A stretch of DNA of 64,000 bases, taken from positions 5,752,001 to 5,816,000 of the forward strand of contig NC_013739.1 of assembly GCF_000025265.1 (NCBI RefSeq), read 5' to 3'. The position numbers and the translations under genes are program-made. Positions 1 through 7,856 of the stretch are shown in pieces. The notes below the pieces were generated by a model. That model made no database searches, was not told where the DNA came from, and saw only the letters and a list, made by a program, of their open reading frames with translations. The number at the start of each line of letters is the position of its first letter. Within the stretch, counting starts at the first letter, position 1. The DNA is from Conexibacter woesei DSM 14684 (lineage in GTDB: Bacteria > Actinomycetota > Thermoleophilia > Solirubrobacterales > Solirubrobacteraceae).

Positions 1-621
1 GCGCTCCCAGCCGATCGTCGAGGAGACCTTCAGGTCCATCCCCGGGCCGCCGCACATCGAGCCGCCGAGATGCGCTGGCCAGACCTCCGTCGTGTCGTCG
101 AGCGCGAGCAGGCGCTCGTGCAGCGAGCGGAAGATCTCGCGCGCGCCCGCGTGCGCCTCGATCGCGAGGTCCGTCCGCGCGACGTCGCCGGCGAACAGCG
201 TGTCGCCCGTCAGCACCGCCCACGGCTGCTCGCCGCGCTCGGTCTCCGCAAGCAGGAACGACGTGTGCTCCGGCCGGTGGCCGGGCGTGTGCAGCGCCGT
301 GATCGCCAGCCCGCCCAGCTCCAGCCGCCAGCCGTCGTCGAACGGCTCGTGCTCGTACTCGGCCTCCGCGAGACGGTGGACGTGGAGCGTCGCGCCCGTC
401 GCTGCCGCGAGCCGGCCGTGGCCGGAGACGTGATCGGCGTGGGTGTGCGTCTCCAGCACGTGCTCGATCCGCATTCCCAGGTACCGCGCGAGCGAGAGAT
501 ACTCGGCGACGTCGAAGCGCGGGTCGACGACCGCCGCCACGCCGGCGTCTCTGTCGCCGACGAGGTACGACGCGCAGCCGAGGTCCTCGTGGATCACCTG
601 CCGGAAGAGCATGCGGCTCAT
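1..621 (-). CDS. MBL-fold sulfur-type metallohydrolase (persulfide dioxygenase-like), 3' end outside window
   Basis: The gene reads leftward off the window edge, so only about 207 N-terminal residues are seen. It starts MSRMLFRQVIHEDLG and carries the metal-binding motif THTHADHVSGH (about residues 59-69), then PGHRPEHTSF and TGDTLFAGDVAR, the layout of the glyoxalase II/ETHE1-like branch of the metallo-beta-lactamase fold. Members of that branch oxidise glutathione or protein persulfides, and many carry a C-terminal rhodanese domain; whether this one does cannot be seen. The ATG lies inside an ATGA overlap with the fdhD stop, so the two are translationally coupled. A hydroxyacylglutathione hydrolase role is the main alternative. 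Confidence 0.85.
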   Translation of the reverse strand, partial: MSRMLFRQVIHEDLGCASYLVGDRDAGVAAVVDPRFDVAEYLSLARYLGMRIEHVLETHTHADHVSGHGRLAAATGATLHVHRLAEAEYEHEPFDDGWRLELGGLAITALHTPGHRPEHTSFLLAETERGEQPWAVLTGDTLFAGDVARTDLAIEAHAGAREIFRSLHERLLALDDTTEVWPAHLGGSMCGGPGMDLKVSSTIGWER

Positions 622-1400
622 CTCACCCGCTCCTCGCCGCTGTAGACGTTGATCCGCCCGCGGCGCGCGAAGCCGCAGAGCGTGAGGTCGCGGTCGCGCG
701 CGAGCTCGACCGCGAGCGACGTCGGCGCGCCGACGCCGACGAGCACGGGCGCGCCGGCGACGACGGCCTTCTGCACCAGCTCGAACGAGAGGCGCCCGCT
801 GACGCACAGCAGCGCGCCGCCGAGCGGCAGCTCCCCCCGCTCCAGCGCCCACCCGATCACCTTGTCCATCGCGTTGTGCCGCCCGACGTCCTCGCGCACG
901 CAGCGGACCGTCCCGTCGCGCGCGAAGAGGCCCGTCGCGTGCAGGCCGCCGGTGCGCTCGAACTCCGGCTGGACGAGCCGGTCCGGCAGGCTCGCCAGCA
1001 GTTCGCGCGGGACCGGCTCCAGGCGCGGGTCGCGCTCCAGCCGCGGCGCGTCGACGGCGACCTGCTCGATCGCGCCCTTGCCGCAGACGCCGCACGACGA
1101 CGTCGTGTAGAAGCGGCGCTCGCCGGGGTCGCGCAGCAGCGCGCCGCGGACCTCGACCGCGTTCCCGGCGAGATCCTCGGGCGGCCCGACCTGCGGCCAG
1201 CGCGCGATCAGCCCTTCGCCGTAGAGGAAGCCGGCCGCGAGCTGCTCGTCGTCGCCGGGCGTGCGCATCGTGACGGCGAGCGGCCGGCCGTCAACGCGAA
1301 TCTCCAGCGGCTCCTCGACGGCGACGAGATCCTCGACGCCGTCACGCTCTATCGCCGCGTGCATCCCTCGTATCCGCACGCCGCCCGGCTGTTCGCTCAT
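618..1400 (-). CDS. fdhD: FdhD sulfurtransferase for formate dehydrogenase maturation
   Basis: 260 residues from ATG at 1400. In the known family, FdhD accepts persulfide sulfur from a cysteine desulfurase and passes it to the bis-MGD molybdenum cofactor, which activates formate dehydrogenases. The diagnostic motif TTSSCGVCGKG is at about residues 99-109, followed by GGLHATGLF, EDVGRHNAMDKVIG and SGRLSFELVQKA, all family hallmarks. The length matches the usual 250-280. The stop overlaps the start of the MBL-fold gene by 4 nt. No formate dehydrogenase structural gene lies in this window, so its client is elsewhere. A divergent kinase gene begins 58 nt upstream. Confidence 0.95.
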   Translation of the reverse strand: MSEQPGGVRIRGMHAAIERDGVEDLVAVEEPLEIRVDGRPLAVTMRTPGDDEQLAAGFLYGEGLIARWPQVGPPEDLAGNAVEVRGALLRDPGERRFYTTSSCGVCGKGAIEQVAVDAPRLERDPRLEPVPRELLASLPDRLVQPEFERTGGLHATGLFARDGTVRCVREDVGRHNAMDKVIGWALERGELPLGGALLCVSGRLSFELVQKAVVAGAPVLVGVGAPTSLAVELARDRDLTLCGFARRGRINVYSGEERVR

Positions 1401-1458
1401 CCATCGATCGTACGCCGCCCGTGCGCTGTGCGCTCGTCGCGCGGTACCGTGTGAGGTG

Positions 1459-3384
1459 ATGCACCGCAACGGAGGTCTGCGGAGGAGGCTCCTTGCCGGG
1501 ATCGGGATGCTCACGGTCCTCTTCCTCGCCGTGCTCGTCGTGATGCTCGTCGCGATACGCGACCTGCGCGCGACCGATCGCGCGGCGCGCGACACCGCGC
1601 AGCGCGTGATGGCGACCAGCCGCGCGCAAACCGAGCTGTCGGACTTCGAGACGGCGCACCGGGAGGCGCGCAGCGGGGACGCTGCAAGCGTCCGCGAGCT
1701 GCGCATCGCGGACGCGGGCCTCGACCACCGGCTCGACGTGCTGCGGGGCGTGCTCGGCGGCAGCACCGACAGCGTCGCGATGCAGTTGCGCGCGCAGCTC
1801 GCCGCGATCCGCGAGCACGTCGGCATCCTCGACGATCCGGACGTCAGCAGGGCCCAGCTGGCGGTCGAGGACCGCCGCGCGGCGGCGATCGTCACGCAGC
1901 TCGACAGGCTGGTCGAGACGCAGCGCGCATCGTTGCTCAAGCGCCGCGAGCACACCGGCGCCATCGCCCGCTCGGCTGAGATCACAGGCGTGGTCGGCAT
2001 CGTCGCGACGATCCTGCTCGTCGCAGCGTGCTTGTACTACATCCGCCGATCGGTCCTTACGCCGCTGCGCCGCGTCGCGGAGGCGGCGCGCTCGATCGAC
2101 GCCGGCGACCTGCACGCGCGCGTCGGGCACGACCACGGCGGCAGCGGCGAGGTCGCCGAGCTGGCGCAGACGTTCGACCAGATGGCGACCTCGCTGGAGG
2201 ACAACCGCACCGCGCTGCAACGGCAGAACGCCGAGCTGGAGAGCCGCGGCGCCGAGCTGGTCGACGCGGTCCGCTCCGCGCGCGAGGGCGCGAGCGTGCT
2301 GCGCGCGGTGCTCGACGCGACGCCCGACGCGATCGCGCTGCTCGACCGCGAGGGCGCGCCGATCGTCGACAACCCGCCGATGCGCGCCGTGCGCGCGGCG
2401 TTCGGCGAGCGCGCGACGGCGATCGACCACAACGGCACGCTCGTCCCGCTCGATGCCGCAACCGACGGCGGCGGCGAGGAGGCACGCGACGAGATCACGC
2501 TGCTCGGGACGCAGCGGGCGTTCGCCCGCTACGCCGCGCCCGTTCGTGACGGCCACGGACGCGTGATCGGCCGCCTGCTCGTGCTGCGCGAGGTGACCGG
2601 CGAACGCGAGGCCGAGCGCGTCAAGGAGGAGTTCTTCGCGCTCGTCTCACACGAGCTGCGCACGCCGCTGACGGCGATCCTCGGCTACGTCGAGCTGGTG
2701 CTCGGCGAGGACGGCGCCACGATCGACGAGGAGCAGCATCGCTATCTGCAGATCGTCGAGCGCAACGCGCAGCGGCTGCTGCGGCTGGTCGGCGACCTGC
2801 TGTTCGCGGCGCAGGTCGAGTCCGGCGCGCTGCTGCTCGAACCGGGCTCGGTCGACCTGCCGCGGGTGACGCTCGAGGCGGTCGAGGCGGCCCGCCCGCG
2901 CGCCGAGGACGCCGGCATCACGCTGACCGCGCAGATCGCGCCGCTCGTGCCGTGCGTCGGCGACCGCGACCGCCTCGCGCAGGTGCTCGACAACCTGATC
3001 TCCAACGCGCTCAAGTTCACGCCCTCGGGCGGGCAGGTCGGGGTGCGGCTCAGCGCCGCCGACGGCGAGGCGCGGATCGACATCTCCGACACCGGCGTCG
3101 GCGTTCCCGCCGAGGAGCACGCGCGCCTGTTCGACCGCTTCTTCCGCGCCTCCAACGCAACGACGCGCGCCGTTCCGGGCGTCGGGCTCGGGCTGATGAT
3201 CGTCCGTGCGATCGTCGCCGCGCACGGCGGCACGATCGGCGTCGACAGCGAGGTCGGCGTCGGCACGACGTTCACCGTTCGGCTGCCGCTGCGCGCCGTG
3301 CGCGCGAGCGACCCGGCCAGCAGCTCGGCGCCGCTCGTCGCTTACCGCGACGATCCGCCGTCGACCGGCGGTCGGTACCGGTAG
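1459..3384 (+). CDS. Membrane sensor histidine kinase (HAMP, PAS-like, HisKA, HATPase_c)
   Basis: 641 residues from ATG at 1459. There is a transmembrane segment at about residues 13-35, an extracytoplasmic helical region of about 140 residues, a second membrane segment at about 180-200, a HAMP linker, a coiled coil and a weak PAS-like stretch. The kinase core has the H-box SHELRTPLTAILGY (His at about 398), N-box DNLISNALKFTPSGG, G1 DTGVGVP and G2 GVGLGLMIV. It autophosphorylates on the histidine and should pass phosphate to a response regulator, most likely the convergent OmpR-type gene next door. The start is supported by a TACCGT -10-like box at 1445-1450, 8 nt before the ATG. Its last 43 bases overlap the 3' end of that regulator gene on the other strand. 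Confidence 0.93.
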   Translation: MHRNGGLRRRLLAGIGMLTVLFLAVLVVMLVAIRDLRATDRAARDTAQRVMATSRAQTELSDFETAHREARSGDAASVRELRIADAGLDHRLDVLRGVLGGSTDSVAMQLRAQLAAIREHVGILDDPDVSRAQLAVEDRRAAAIVTQLDRLVETQRASLLKRREHTGAIARSAEITGVVGIVATILLVAACLYYIRRSVLTPLRRVAEAARSIDAGDLHARVGHDHGGSGEVAELAQTFDQMATSLEDNRTALQRQNAELESRGAELVDAVRSAREGASVLRAVLDATPDAIALLDREGAPIVDNPPMRAVRAAFGERATAIDHNGTLVPLDAATDGGGEEARDEITLLGTQRAFARYAAPVRDGHGRVIGRLLVLREVTGEREAERVKEEFFALVSHELRTPLTAILGYVELVLGEDGATIDEEQHRYLQIVERNAQRLLRLVGDLLFAAQVESGALLLEPGSVDLPRVTLEAVEAARPRAEDAGITLTAQIAPLVPCVGDRDRLAQVLDNLISNALKFTPSGGQVGVRLSAADGEARIDISDTGVGVPAEEHARLFDRFFRASNATTRAVPGVGLGLMIVRAIVAAHGGTIGVDSEVGVGTTFTVRLPLRAVRASDPASSSAPLVAYRDDPPSTGGRYR

Positions 3385-4061
3385 CCGAAGCCGCGCACCG
3401 TCTCGATCGGCGACGGCGCCGCCGCGTCCCAGCCGAGCTTGCGGCGCAGGTAGCCCACGTAGAGCTTTACCTGGTCGCCGCCGAACCCCTCCGTGTCGCC
3501 CCAGACCAGCTCCAGCAGGCGGTCGCGCGCGAGCGTCTCGTTCGGGTGGCGCACGAACGCCGACAGCAGCTTGAACTCCAGCGGCGTCAGCTGCACCGGC
3601 CGACCGGCGACGGTCACCTCGCGGCTGACATAGTCGACCATCACGATCGCGTCTCTGTAGGCCGGCCGCACCTCCGGCGGGCCGCTGGTGCGGCGCAGCA
3701 GCGCCTCCACGCGAGCAAGCAACTCCTGCCGCCCGAACGGCTTGGTGACGTAGTCGTCGGCGCCGCTCTTGAGCCCTCGGACCTTGTCGAGCTCGCCGGC
3801 GCGGGCGGTCAGCATCAGCACCGGGACCTCGGTGAGGTCGCGGATCCGCTCAAGCGTCTGCCAGCCATCCAGCTCGGGCATCGTCACGTCGAGCACGATC
3901 AGATCGGGCGTCGCGCTCTTGAGCAGCCGCAGCGCCTCGATCCCGTTGCCGGCCTCGCTGACCGAGTGGCCGGCGCGCTCCAGCAGCACGCGAACGAGCC
4001 GCCGCACGTCGTCCTCGTCCTCCACGACGAGCACCTCGGCCATCTTCATGCCGTCTTCCAT
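3342..4061 (-). CDS. OmpR/PhoB-family response regulator
   Basis: About 239 residues. The receiver domain has the acidic pocket VVEDEDD, phospho-acceptor Asp in IVLDVTMPELDG and the conserved lysine in DDYVTKPFG. It is followed by a winged-helix DNA-binding domain ending VRGFGYRYRPP, typical of the OmpR class. Several in-frame starts exist (GTG 4076, ATG 4061, 4049 and 4043); ATG 4061 is chosen, and ATG 4043, which begins MAEVLVVEDED, is equally plausible. It converges on the histidine kinase and overlaps its 3' end by 43 bp, an unusual arrangement for a cognate pair, so the pairing is inferred from proximity. Confidence 0.93.
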   Translation of the reverse strand: MEDGMKMAEVLVVEDEDDVRRLVRVLLERAGHSVSEAGNGIEALRLLKSATPDLIVLDVTMPELDGWQTLERIRDLTEVPVLMLTARAGELDKVRGLKSGADDYVTKPFGRQELLARVEALLRRTSGPPEVRPAYRDAIVMVDYVSREVTVAGRPVQLTPLEFKLLSAFVRHPNETLARDRLLELVWGDTEGFGGDQVKLYVGYLRRKLGWDAAAPSPIETVRGFGYRYRPPVDGGSSR

Positions 4062-4107
4062 ACCGGATTCATGCACCCTCTCCGCGCGTTCACCGGATGA
4101 TCCTTCG

Positions 4108-4446
4108 ATGGCCAGAGTGCTGATCGCCGAGCCGTCGGCCGACGTGCGTGCCCTGCTCGAGCGTTCCGTGCGACGGCTCGGGCACGAGCCCGTGATCCAC
4201 GACCGGCTTCACGGCCATGACGACGGCGAGATCGACGTGCTGCTGCTCGAACCCGCGTTCAACGGCGGGGTCGAGCTGGCGCAGACGATGCGCACCGACC
4301 ATCCGCAGATCGCGATCGTGATCTGCAGCATCTTCCCGCCGAGCCCCGATCTGCAGGAGCTGGCGCCGGTCGCGCACGTGCTGAAGCCGTTCCAGCGCGA
4401 CGCGCTGGAAGAGGCCCTGCAGGCGGCGGTCGCCGCCGCCGCCTGA
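4108..4446 (+). CDS. Stand-alone receiver-like protein without the phospho-acceptor Asp
   Basis: 112 residues from ATG at 4108, a single CheY-like domain with no output domain. The first strand reads MARVLIAEPSADVRALLE. At the place of the phosphorylatable aspartate the sequence is DVLLLEPAFNGG, so the acceptor is Glu and the acidic pocket is reduced. The lysine is kept in HVLKPFQRDALEEAL. A Glu at this site can mimic a constitutively phosphorylated state; that functional reading is inference. It lies just upstream of, and divergent from, the OmpR-type regulator. Confidence 0.8.
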   Translation: MARVLIAEPSADVRALLERSVRRLGHEPVIHDRLHGHDDGEIDVLLLEPAFNGGVELAQTMRTDHPQIAIVICSIFPPSPDLQELAPVAHVLKPFQRDALEEALQAAVAAAA

Positions 4447-4469
4447 GCCGGGCACGATCGGCAAGCCGC

Positions 4470-4697
4470 CTACGCCGCGCGCGGCGGGTCGGGAGGCGGG
4501 TCTCCCTGCGGCGGGCGGCCCGGCTCGTTCTTGCCCGGAGTCTTCAGTGCGTCGGCAGCCGCTCTCGCCTTGTCCTTCAGCGTGCCTCTGCCGGTGGCGG
4601 CGTCCTTGACCTCCTGGAGGTCCTCCTTCAGCGCATCCATCCCGCCGCGCTTGTCGATCGCCTGCTTCGCCTTGTCCGCGATGCGATTGAACTTCAC
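4470..4697 (-). CDS. Small basic hydrophilic protein, CsbD/MT0933-antitoxin-like
   Basis: 75 residues from GTG at 4697. This start is chosen because GGAGG stands 4 nt upstream; a TTG at 4733 would add 12 residues. The first 45 residues form a lysine/alanine-rich predicted helix (KFNRIADKAKQAIDK, then LKDKARAAADALK) and the tail is Pro/Gly-rich. Similar short proteins are annotated as CsbD-like stress proteins or Rv0909/MT0933-type antitoxins. No toxin gene is adjacent, so a toxin-antitoxin role is not supported here. Confidence 0.6.
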   Translation of the reverse strand: MKFNRIADKAKQAIDKRGGMDALKEDLQEVKDAATGRGTLKDKARAAADALKTPGKNEPGRPPQGDPPPDPPRAA

Positions 4698-4762
4698 CGA
4701 TCCTCCGTCCGTACGATCGTCTCGATCCGTCAAGAGTACGACTTACCCGCTCGCGGCTCGAA

Positions 4763-6745
4763 TCAGGCCAGCCGCGCCGCCAGCTCGCGCGCACCCATGT
4801 GGGCGATCGCCTGGATCGAGACCTGCGGGTTGACGCCCGACGCGCTCGGGAACGCCGAGCCGTCGAGGACGTAGAGATCGCGCACGTCCCACGTCTCTCC
4901 GCTCGGCATCACAGCGGCCGTCGTCGGCGACCCGCCCATCCGCGCCGAGCCCATGATGTGGAACGACGCGAACTGCGTCCTGCCAGCTCCGTAGCCGCAC
5001 GCGTCGACGTCGCGCAGCCAGCGTTCTCGGGCCGCGCCGGTGCCGCCGGCTGCGCCGCTCCCGTTCGGCTCGTAGGAGACGAACCGGCTCTGCGAGCTGA
5101 AGATCCGCCGCGCCCCTGCCGCCTCGTGCATCTTCGCCGCGCCCTCGACGCCGACGCGCACGTGGCGGAGGTCGTACGGGGAGAGGCTGTAGCGGACGAC
5201 CGGCTCGCCGTCGCGGCCGACCCGCACCTCGCCGCCGTCGCGGTCGCGCAGCAGGACGCCGAACGCGACCGAGTTCGAGAGCGCCTGCATCAGCTCGTGG
5301 TGCTCGCGCCTGCCGCGCCAGGGGAAGAACGGGACCGCGAGGTGCGGGTGCGCGGCCGCCGTCTCGTACTTGACGCCGTAGCCGGAGTCGAGGTCGCGGT
5401 GCTCGTCGGAATAGAGCGCCTGCATCGTCCCCTCCCACGGCCGCAGCTCCTCGTCGTAGACGCCCCACACCGCCGTCGCCGGGTGGAGCTTGAGATGGCG
5501 GCCGATGTGCGGGTTCTGGAGCCCGGAGCGCTTCAGCAGTGCCGGCGTGTGAAGCGCGCCGCAGGCCGCGACGACGGCACGGGCGCGGATCGTGACGCGG
5601 TGGCCGTCGGCGGTGCGCGCATCGACGCCGCGGGCGGAGCCGTCCTCCACGCGCACGCGCTCGACGCGCGTGCGCACGACGATCCGTGTCCCTTCCTCGC
5701 TCGCGTCGCGCAGCCACGTCTTCGTCGTCGACTGCTTCGCGCCGCGACGGCAGCCGAGCCCGCACGAGCCGCAGTCGACGCCCTGGTCGCAGCGACCGTC
5801 GACGTTGCGCGGCATCGCGTCGACGTGCCAGCCGAGTGCGAGCGCACCGTCGCGCAGCTTCGCGTCACGCGTCGACGGCTCGTTGTGCTCCTGGTTGACG
5901 CCGAGCCGGTCGCAGACGGCGTCGAGGCTGTCGCTGTAGGCGACGCCGGCGAACGCCGGGACGCCGTGCGCGGCCCATTCGGCCCGCACCTCGTCCGGCG
6001 TGCGGAACGAGGTCGAGTAGTTGACGACCGTGCCGCCGCCGAGGCACGCGCCCGCGATCAGGCCGACGCTCTGGTCGTGCGTCGCGGTCGGCGCGCCGGC
6101 GTACATCTGCGTCAGCGCCGACAGCTCGCCGCCGTCGAAGTCGCCGTCGTCGTAGTAGTCGCCGCCCTCGACGACGATCACGTCGAGCCCGGCGGCGCTC
6201 AGCACGGCCGCGGCGACACCGCCGCCGGCGCCCGAGCCGACGACGCAGACGTCGCAGTCGAGCGTCGTGTCGGCTGCGATCGACAGCGGCTCCAGCGCCT
6301 TCGGCGGCGGATCGGCAGCTCTGCCGAGCGGGCCGGGATAGCCGATCCGCTCCCATGCCGGGTTCGCGCCGCCGCCTGGTCCGGGCAGCGCGTAGTACAT
6401 CAGCAGCGCGCCCTTGCGGAGGGCGTTGAAGGCGGCGCGGCGCTGTGGCATTCGGCTGTCGCCCCACGACACCAGCGCGGCCTCGCGCCGGTCCGGCGCC
6501 AGCTCGCTGAAGCGCTTCCAGCCATGACCGGTCGCGTACCCCAGCGCGGGCGAGTCCCACGCGCTCAGCAGCTGGCGCAGCTCGCGCCGCGCGGCCGGGC
6601 GGGGGTCGCGCGCGACGAGTCCGGCGACCGCTTCGGGAACGCCCAGCTCGGTCGCGGACAGCAGCCCGTCGCCCGCAGGGCAGAACGTGTCGCAGATCGC
6701 GGCGAGCGCGCTGCGTTGGCGCGGCGTGAGGGTCAGCTCCTCCAT
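4763..6745 (-). CDS. GMC-family FAD oxidoreductase, long-chain-alcohol-oxidase type
   Basis: 660 residues from ATG at 6745, preceded by an AGGAGGAGG-rich ribosome site. An N-terminal helical segment of about 150 residues resembles that of long-chain fatty alcohol oxidases. It is followed by the FAD dinucleotide fold CDVCVVGSGAGGGVAAA (about 164-180), a cluster of four cysteines GVDCGSCGLGCRRGAK preceded by RCDQ, and the C-terminal GMC signature VLDGSAFPSASGVNPQ. The enzyme should oxidise an alcohol group using FAD; the substrate cannot be told from sequence. The four-cysteine segment suggests a metal site. It stands alone on its strand. Confidence 0.88.
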   Translation of the reverse strand: MEELTLTPRQRSALAAICDTFCPAGDGLLSATELGVPEAVAGLVARDPRPAARRELRQLLSAWDSPALGYATGHGWKRFSELAPDRREAALVSWGDSRMPQRRAAFNALRKGALLMYYALPGPGGGANPAWERIGYPGPLGRAADPPPKALEPLSIAADTTLDCDVCVVGSGAGGGVAAAVLSAAGLDVIVVEGGDYYDDGDFDGGELSALTQMYAGAPTATHDQSVGLIAGACLGGGTVVNYSTSFRTPDEVRAEWAAHGVPAFAGVAYSDSLDAVCDRLGVNQEHNEPSTRDAKLRDGALALGWHVDAMPRNVDGRCDQGVDCGSCGLGCRRGAKQSTTKTWLRDASEEGTRIVVRTRVERVRVEDGSARGVDARTADGHRVTIRARAVVAACGALHTPALLKRSGLQNPHIGRHLKLHPATAVWGVYDEELRPWEGTMQALYSDEHRDLDSGYGVKYETAAAHPHLAVPFFPWRGRREHHELMQALSNSVAFGVLLRDRDGGEVRVGRDGEPVVRYSLSPYDLRHVRVGVEGAAKMHEAAGARRIFSSQSRFVSYEPNGSGAAGGTGAARERWLRDVDACGYGAGRTQFASFHIMGSARMGGSPTTAAVMPSGETWDVRDLYVLDGSAFPSASGVNPQVSIQAIAHMGARELAARLA

Positions 6746-6820
6746 CGCAAGGTCCTCCTCCTTGCGGCGAGCCTACCTCAGCGTCATCGCCAGAGAGCCG
6801 GCTTGCCCGAAGGCCGCCCC

Positions 6821-6857
6821 ACCGGTCCGCGTACGACCTCCGTGCACGCGGACCGGT
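6821..6857 (-). terminator. Perfect 12-bp hairpin after the DUF389 gene
   Basis: Arms ACCGGTCCGCGT (6821-6832) and ACGCGGACCGGT (6846-6857) with a 13-nt loop lie between the DUF389 stop and the start of the GMC gene. There is no T-run, so it may be a Rho-assisted or structural terminator. The rest of the 139-base gap (6746-6884) contains a TTGACA at 6870-6875 on the plus strand but no gene for it to serve. Confidence 0.6.
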
Positions 6858-6884
6858 CGTCCCGGGGCGTTGACACCACGATAA

Positions 6885-7856
6885 CTACGCGTCGGTGTGA
6901 TTTCGGGATGGGTCGCGCCGGGCCCGCCGGTGCCGGCTGCGGCGGGCGACGAACGCCGACCGCTGCACCGCCAGCGTCGCCGCGCAGGCGACCGTCAGCG
7001 CGATCAGGTTGATCGCCAGCTGCGCCGCCGCGCCGCCGCACTCGCCCCAGTCGGCGGCGGCCGCGGCCACGGCGACGTTCGCCGCGGCCGGGATCGTCGT
7101 GACCGAGATCAGCACGCCGACGAGCACCGACGACTTGCTCGTCGTGAACGAGAGCGTGCCGGCGACGCCGGCCAGCAGCGCGACGAACACCGACCACTCG
7201 TCGGGGTTGGAGGTGAAGCCGGTCAACGGACGCGTCACCTTCGTGTGCTCGGGGCCGACGAGCCCGATCGCCTGCCCCAGCTCGGTGACGACGAAGGTCA
7301 CCACGATCGCGACCGCGAAGCCGATCACGAGCGCCGCGAGCGACCGCCGCGCGAGCGCCGGGCGGCGCTGCACGAGCGCGACCGCGACGCCGGCGAGCGG
7401 TCCGAACTCCGGCCCGACGACCATCGCGCCGACGATCAGGACGGGCGAGTCGAGCAGGATCCCGATCCCGGCGATCAGCGTCGCGATCACCATGAACGCG
7501 AGGAACGACGCCGACAGCTCGGTCGACTCGCCGACCTCGGCCTCGACCCGCTCCCACACGACCGCGTCGGACGGCAGCCCCTCGGCCGCGCGCTCGGCGC
7601 GGTCGGCGGCGTCGGAGATCGACGTGTCGACCAGCTCCATCGCGATCGAGCCGTCGCGCGGGATCCCCAGCGCGCGCAGCTCTCCGACGATCACGCTCGC
7701 GTCCTCGCGCGCGACGTCGCACAGCAGCACGTCGCCGTCGGGCTTGCGCGCCGCGCCCGGCAGGTGGACGACGTTGCAGACGGCCGGCGCGCGCTCCAGC
7801 AGCTCCAGCGCCGTCGCCGTCGTCCGCGGCGGGCTGACGATCCGCAGATGGATCAC
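6885..7856 (-). CDS. DUF389 integral membrane protein
   Basis: 323 residues from GTG at 7856. The N-terminal 110 residues are soluble and ferredoxin-like in composition. A hydrophobic core of about six segments follows, with the family motif LIVGAMVVGPEFGPLAGVAVAL (residues about 139-160) and a later conserved SVTTIPAAANVAVA stretch; the tail is highly basic. DUF389 proteins are conserved membrane proteins of unknown function, sometimes described as TIGR00341/TIGR00271-type. The start overlaps the stop of the upstream sensor kinase as GTGA, so it belongs to the two-component operon and may be the kinase's membrane partner or a co-regulated effector (inference). Confidence 0.88.
   Translation of the reverse strand: MIHLRIVSPPRTTATALELLERAPAVCNVVHLPGAARKPDGDVLLCDVAREDASVIVGELRALGIPRDGSIAMELVDTSISDAADRAERAAEGLPSDAVVWERVEAEVGESTELSASFLAFMVIATLIAGIGILLDSPVLIVGAMVVGPEFGPLAGVAVALVQRRPALARRSLAALVIGFAVAIVVTFVVTELGQAIGLVGPEHTKVTRPLTGFTSNPDEWSVFVALLAGVAGTLSFTTSKSSVLVGVLISVTTIPAAANVAVAAAAADWGECGGAAAQLAINLIALTVACAATLAVQRSAFVARRSRHRRARRDPSRNHTDA

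Noticed and set aside
4470-4697. Toxin-antitoxin locus
   Set aside because: The small protein resembles some annotated antitoxins, but no partner toxin gene is adjacent.
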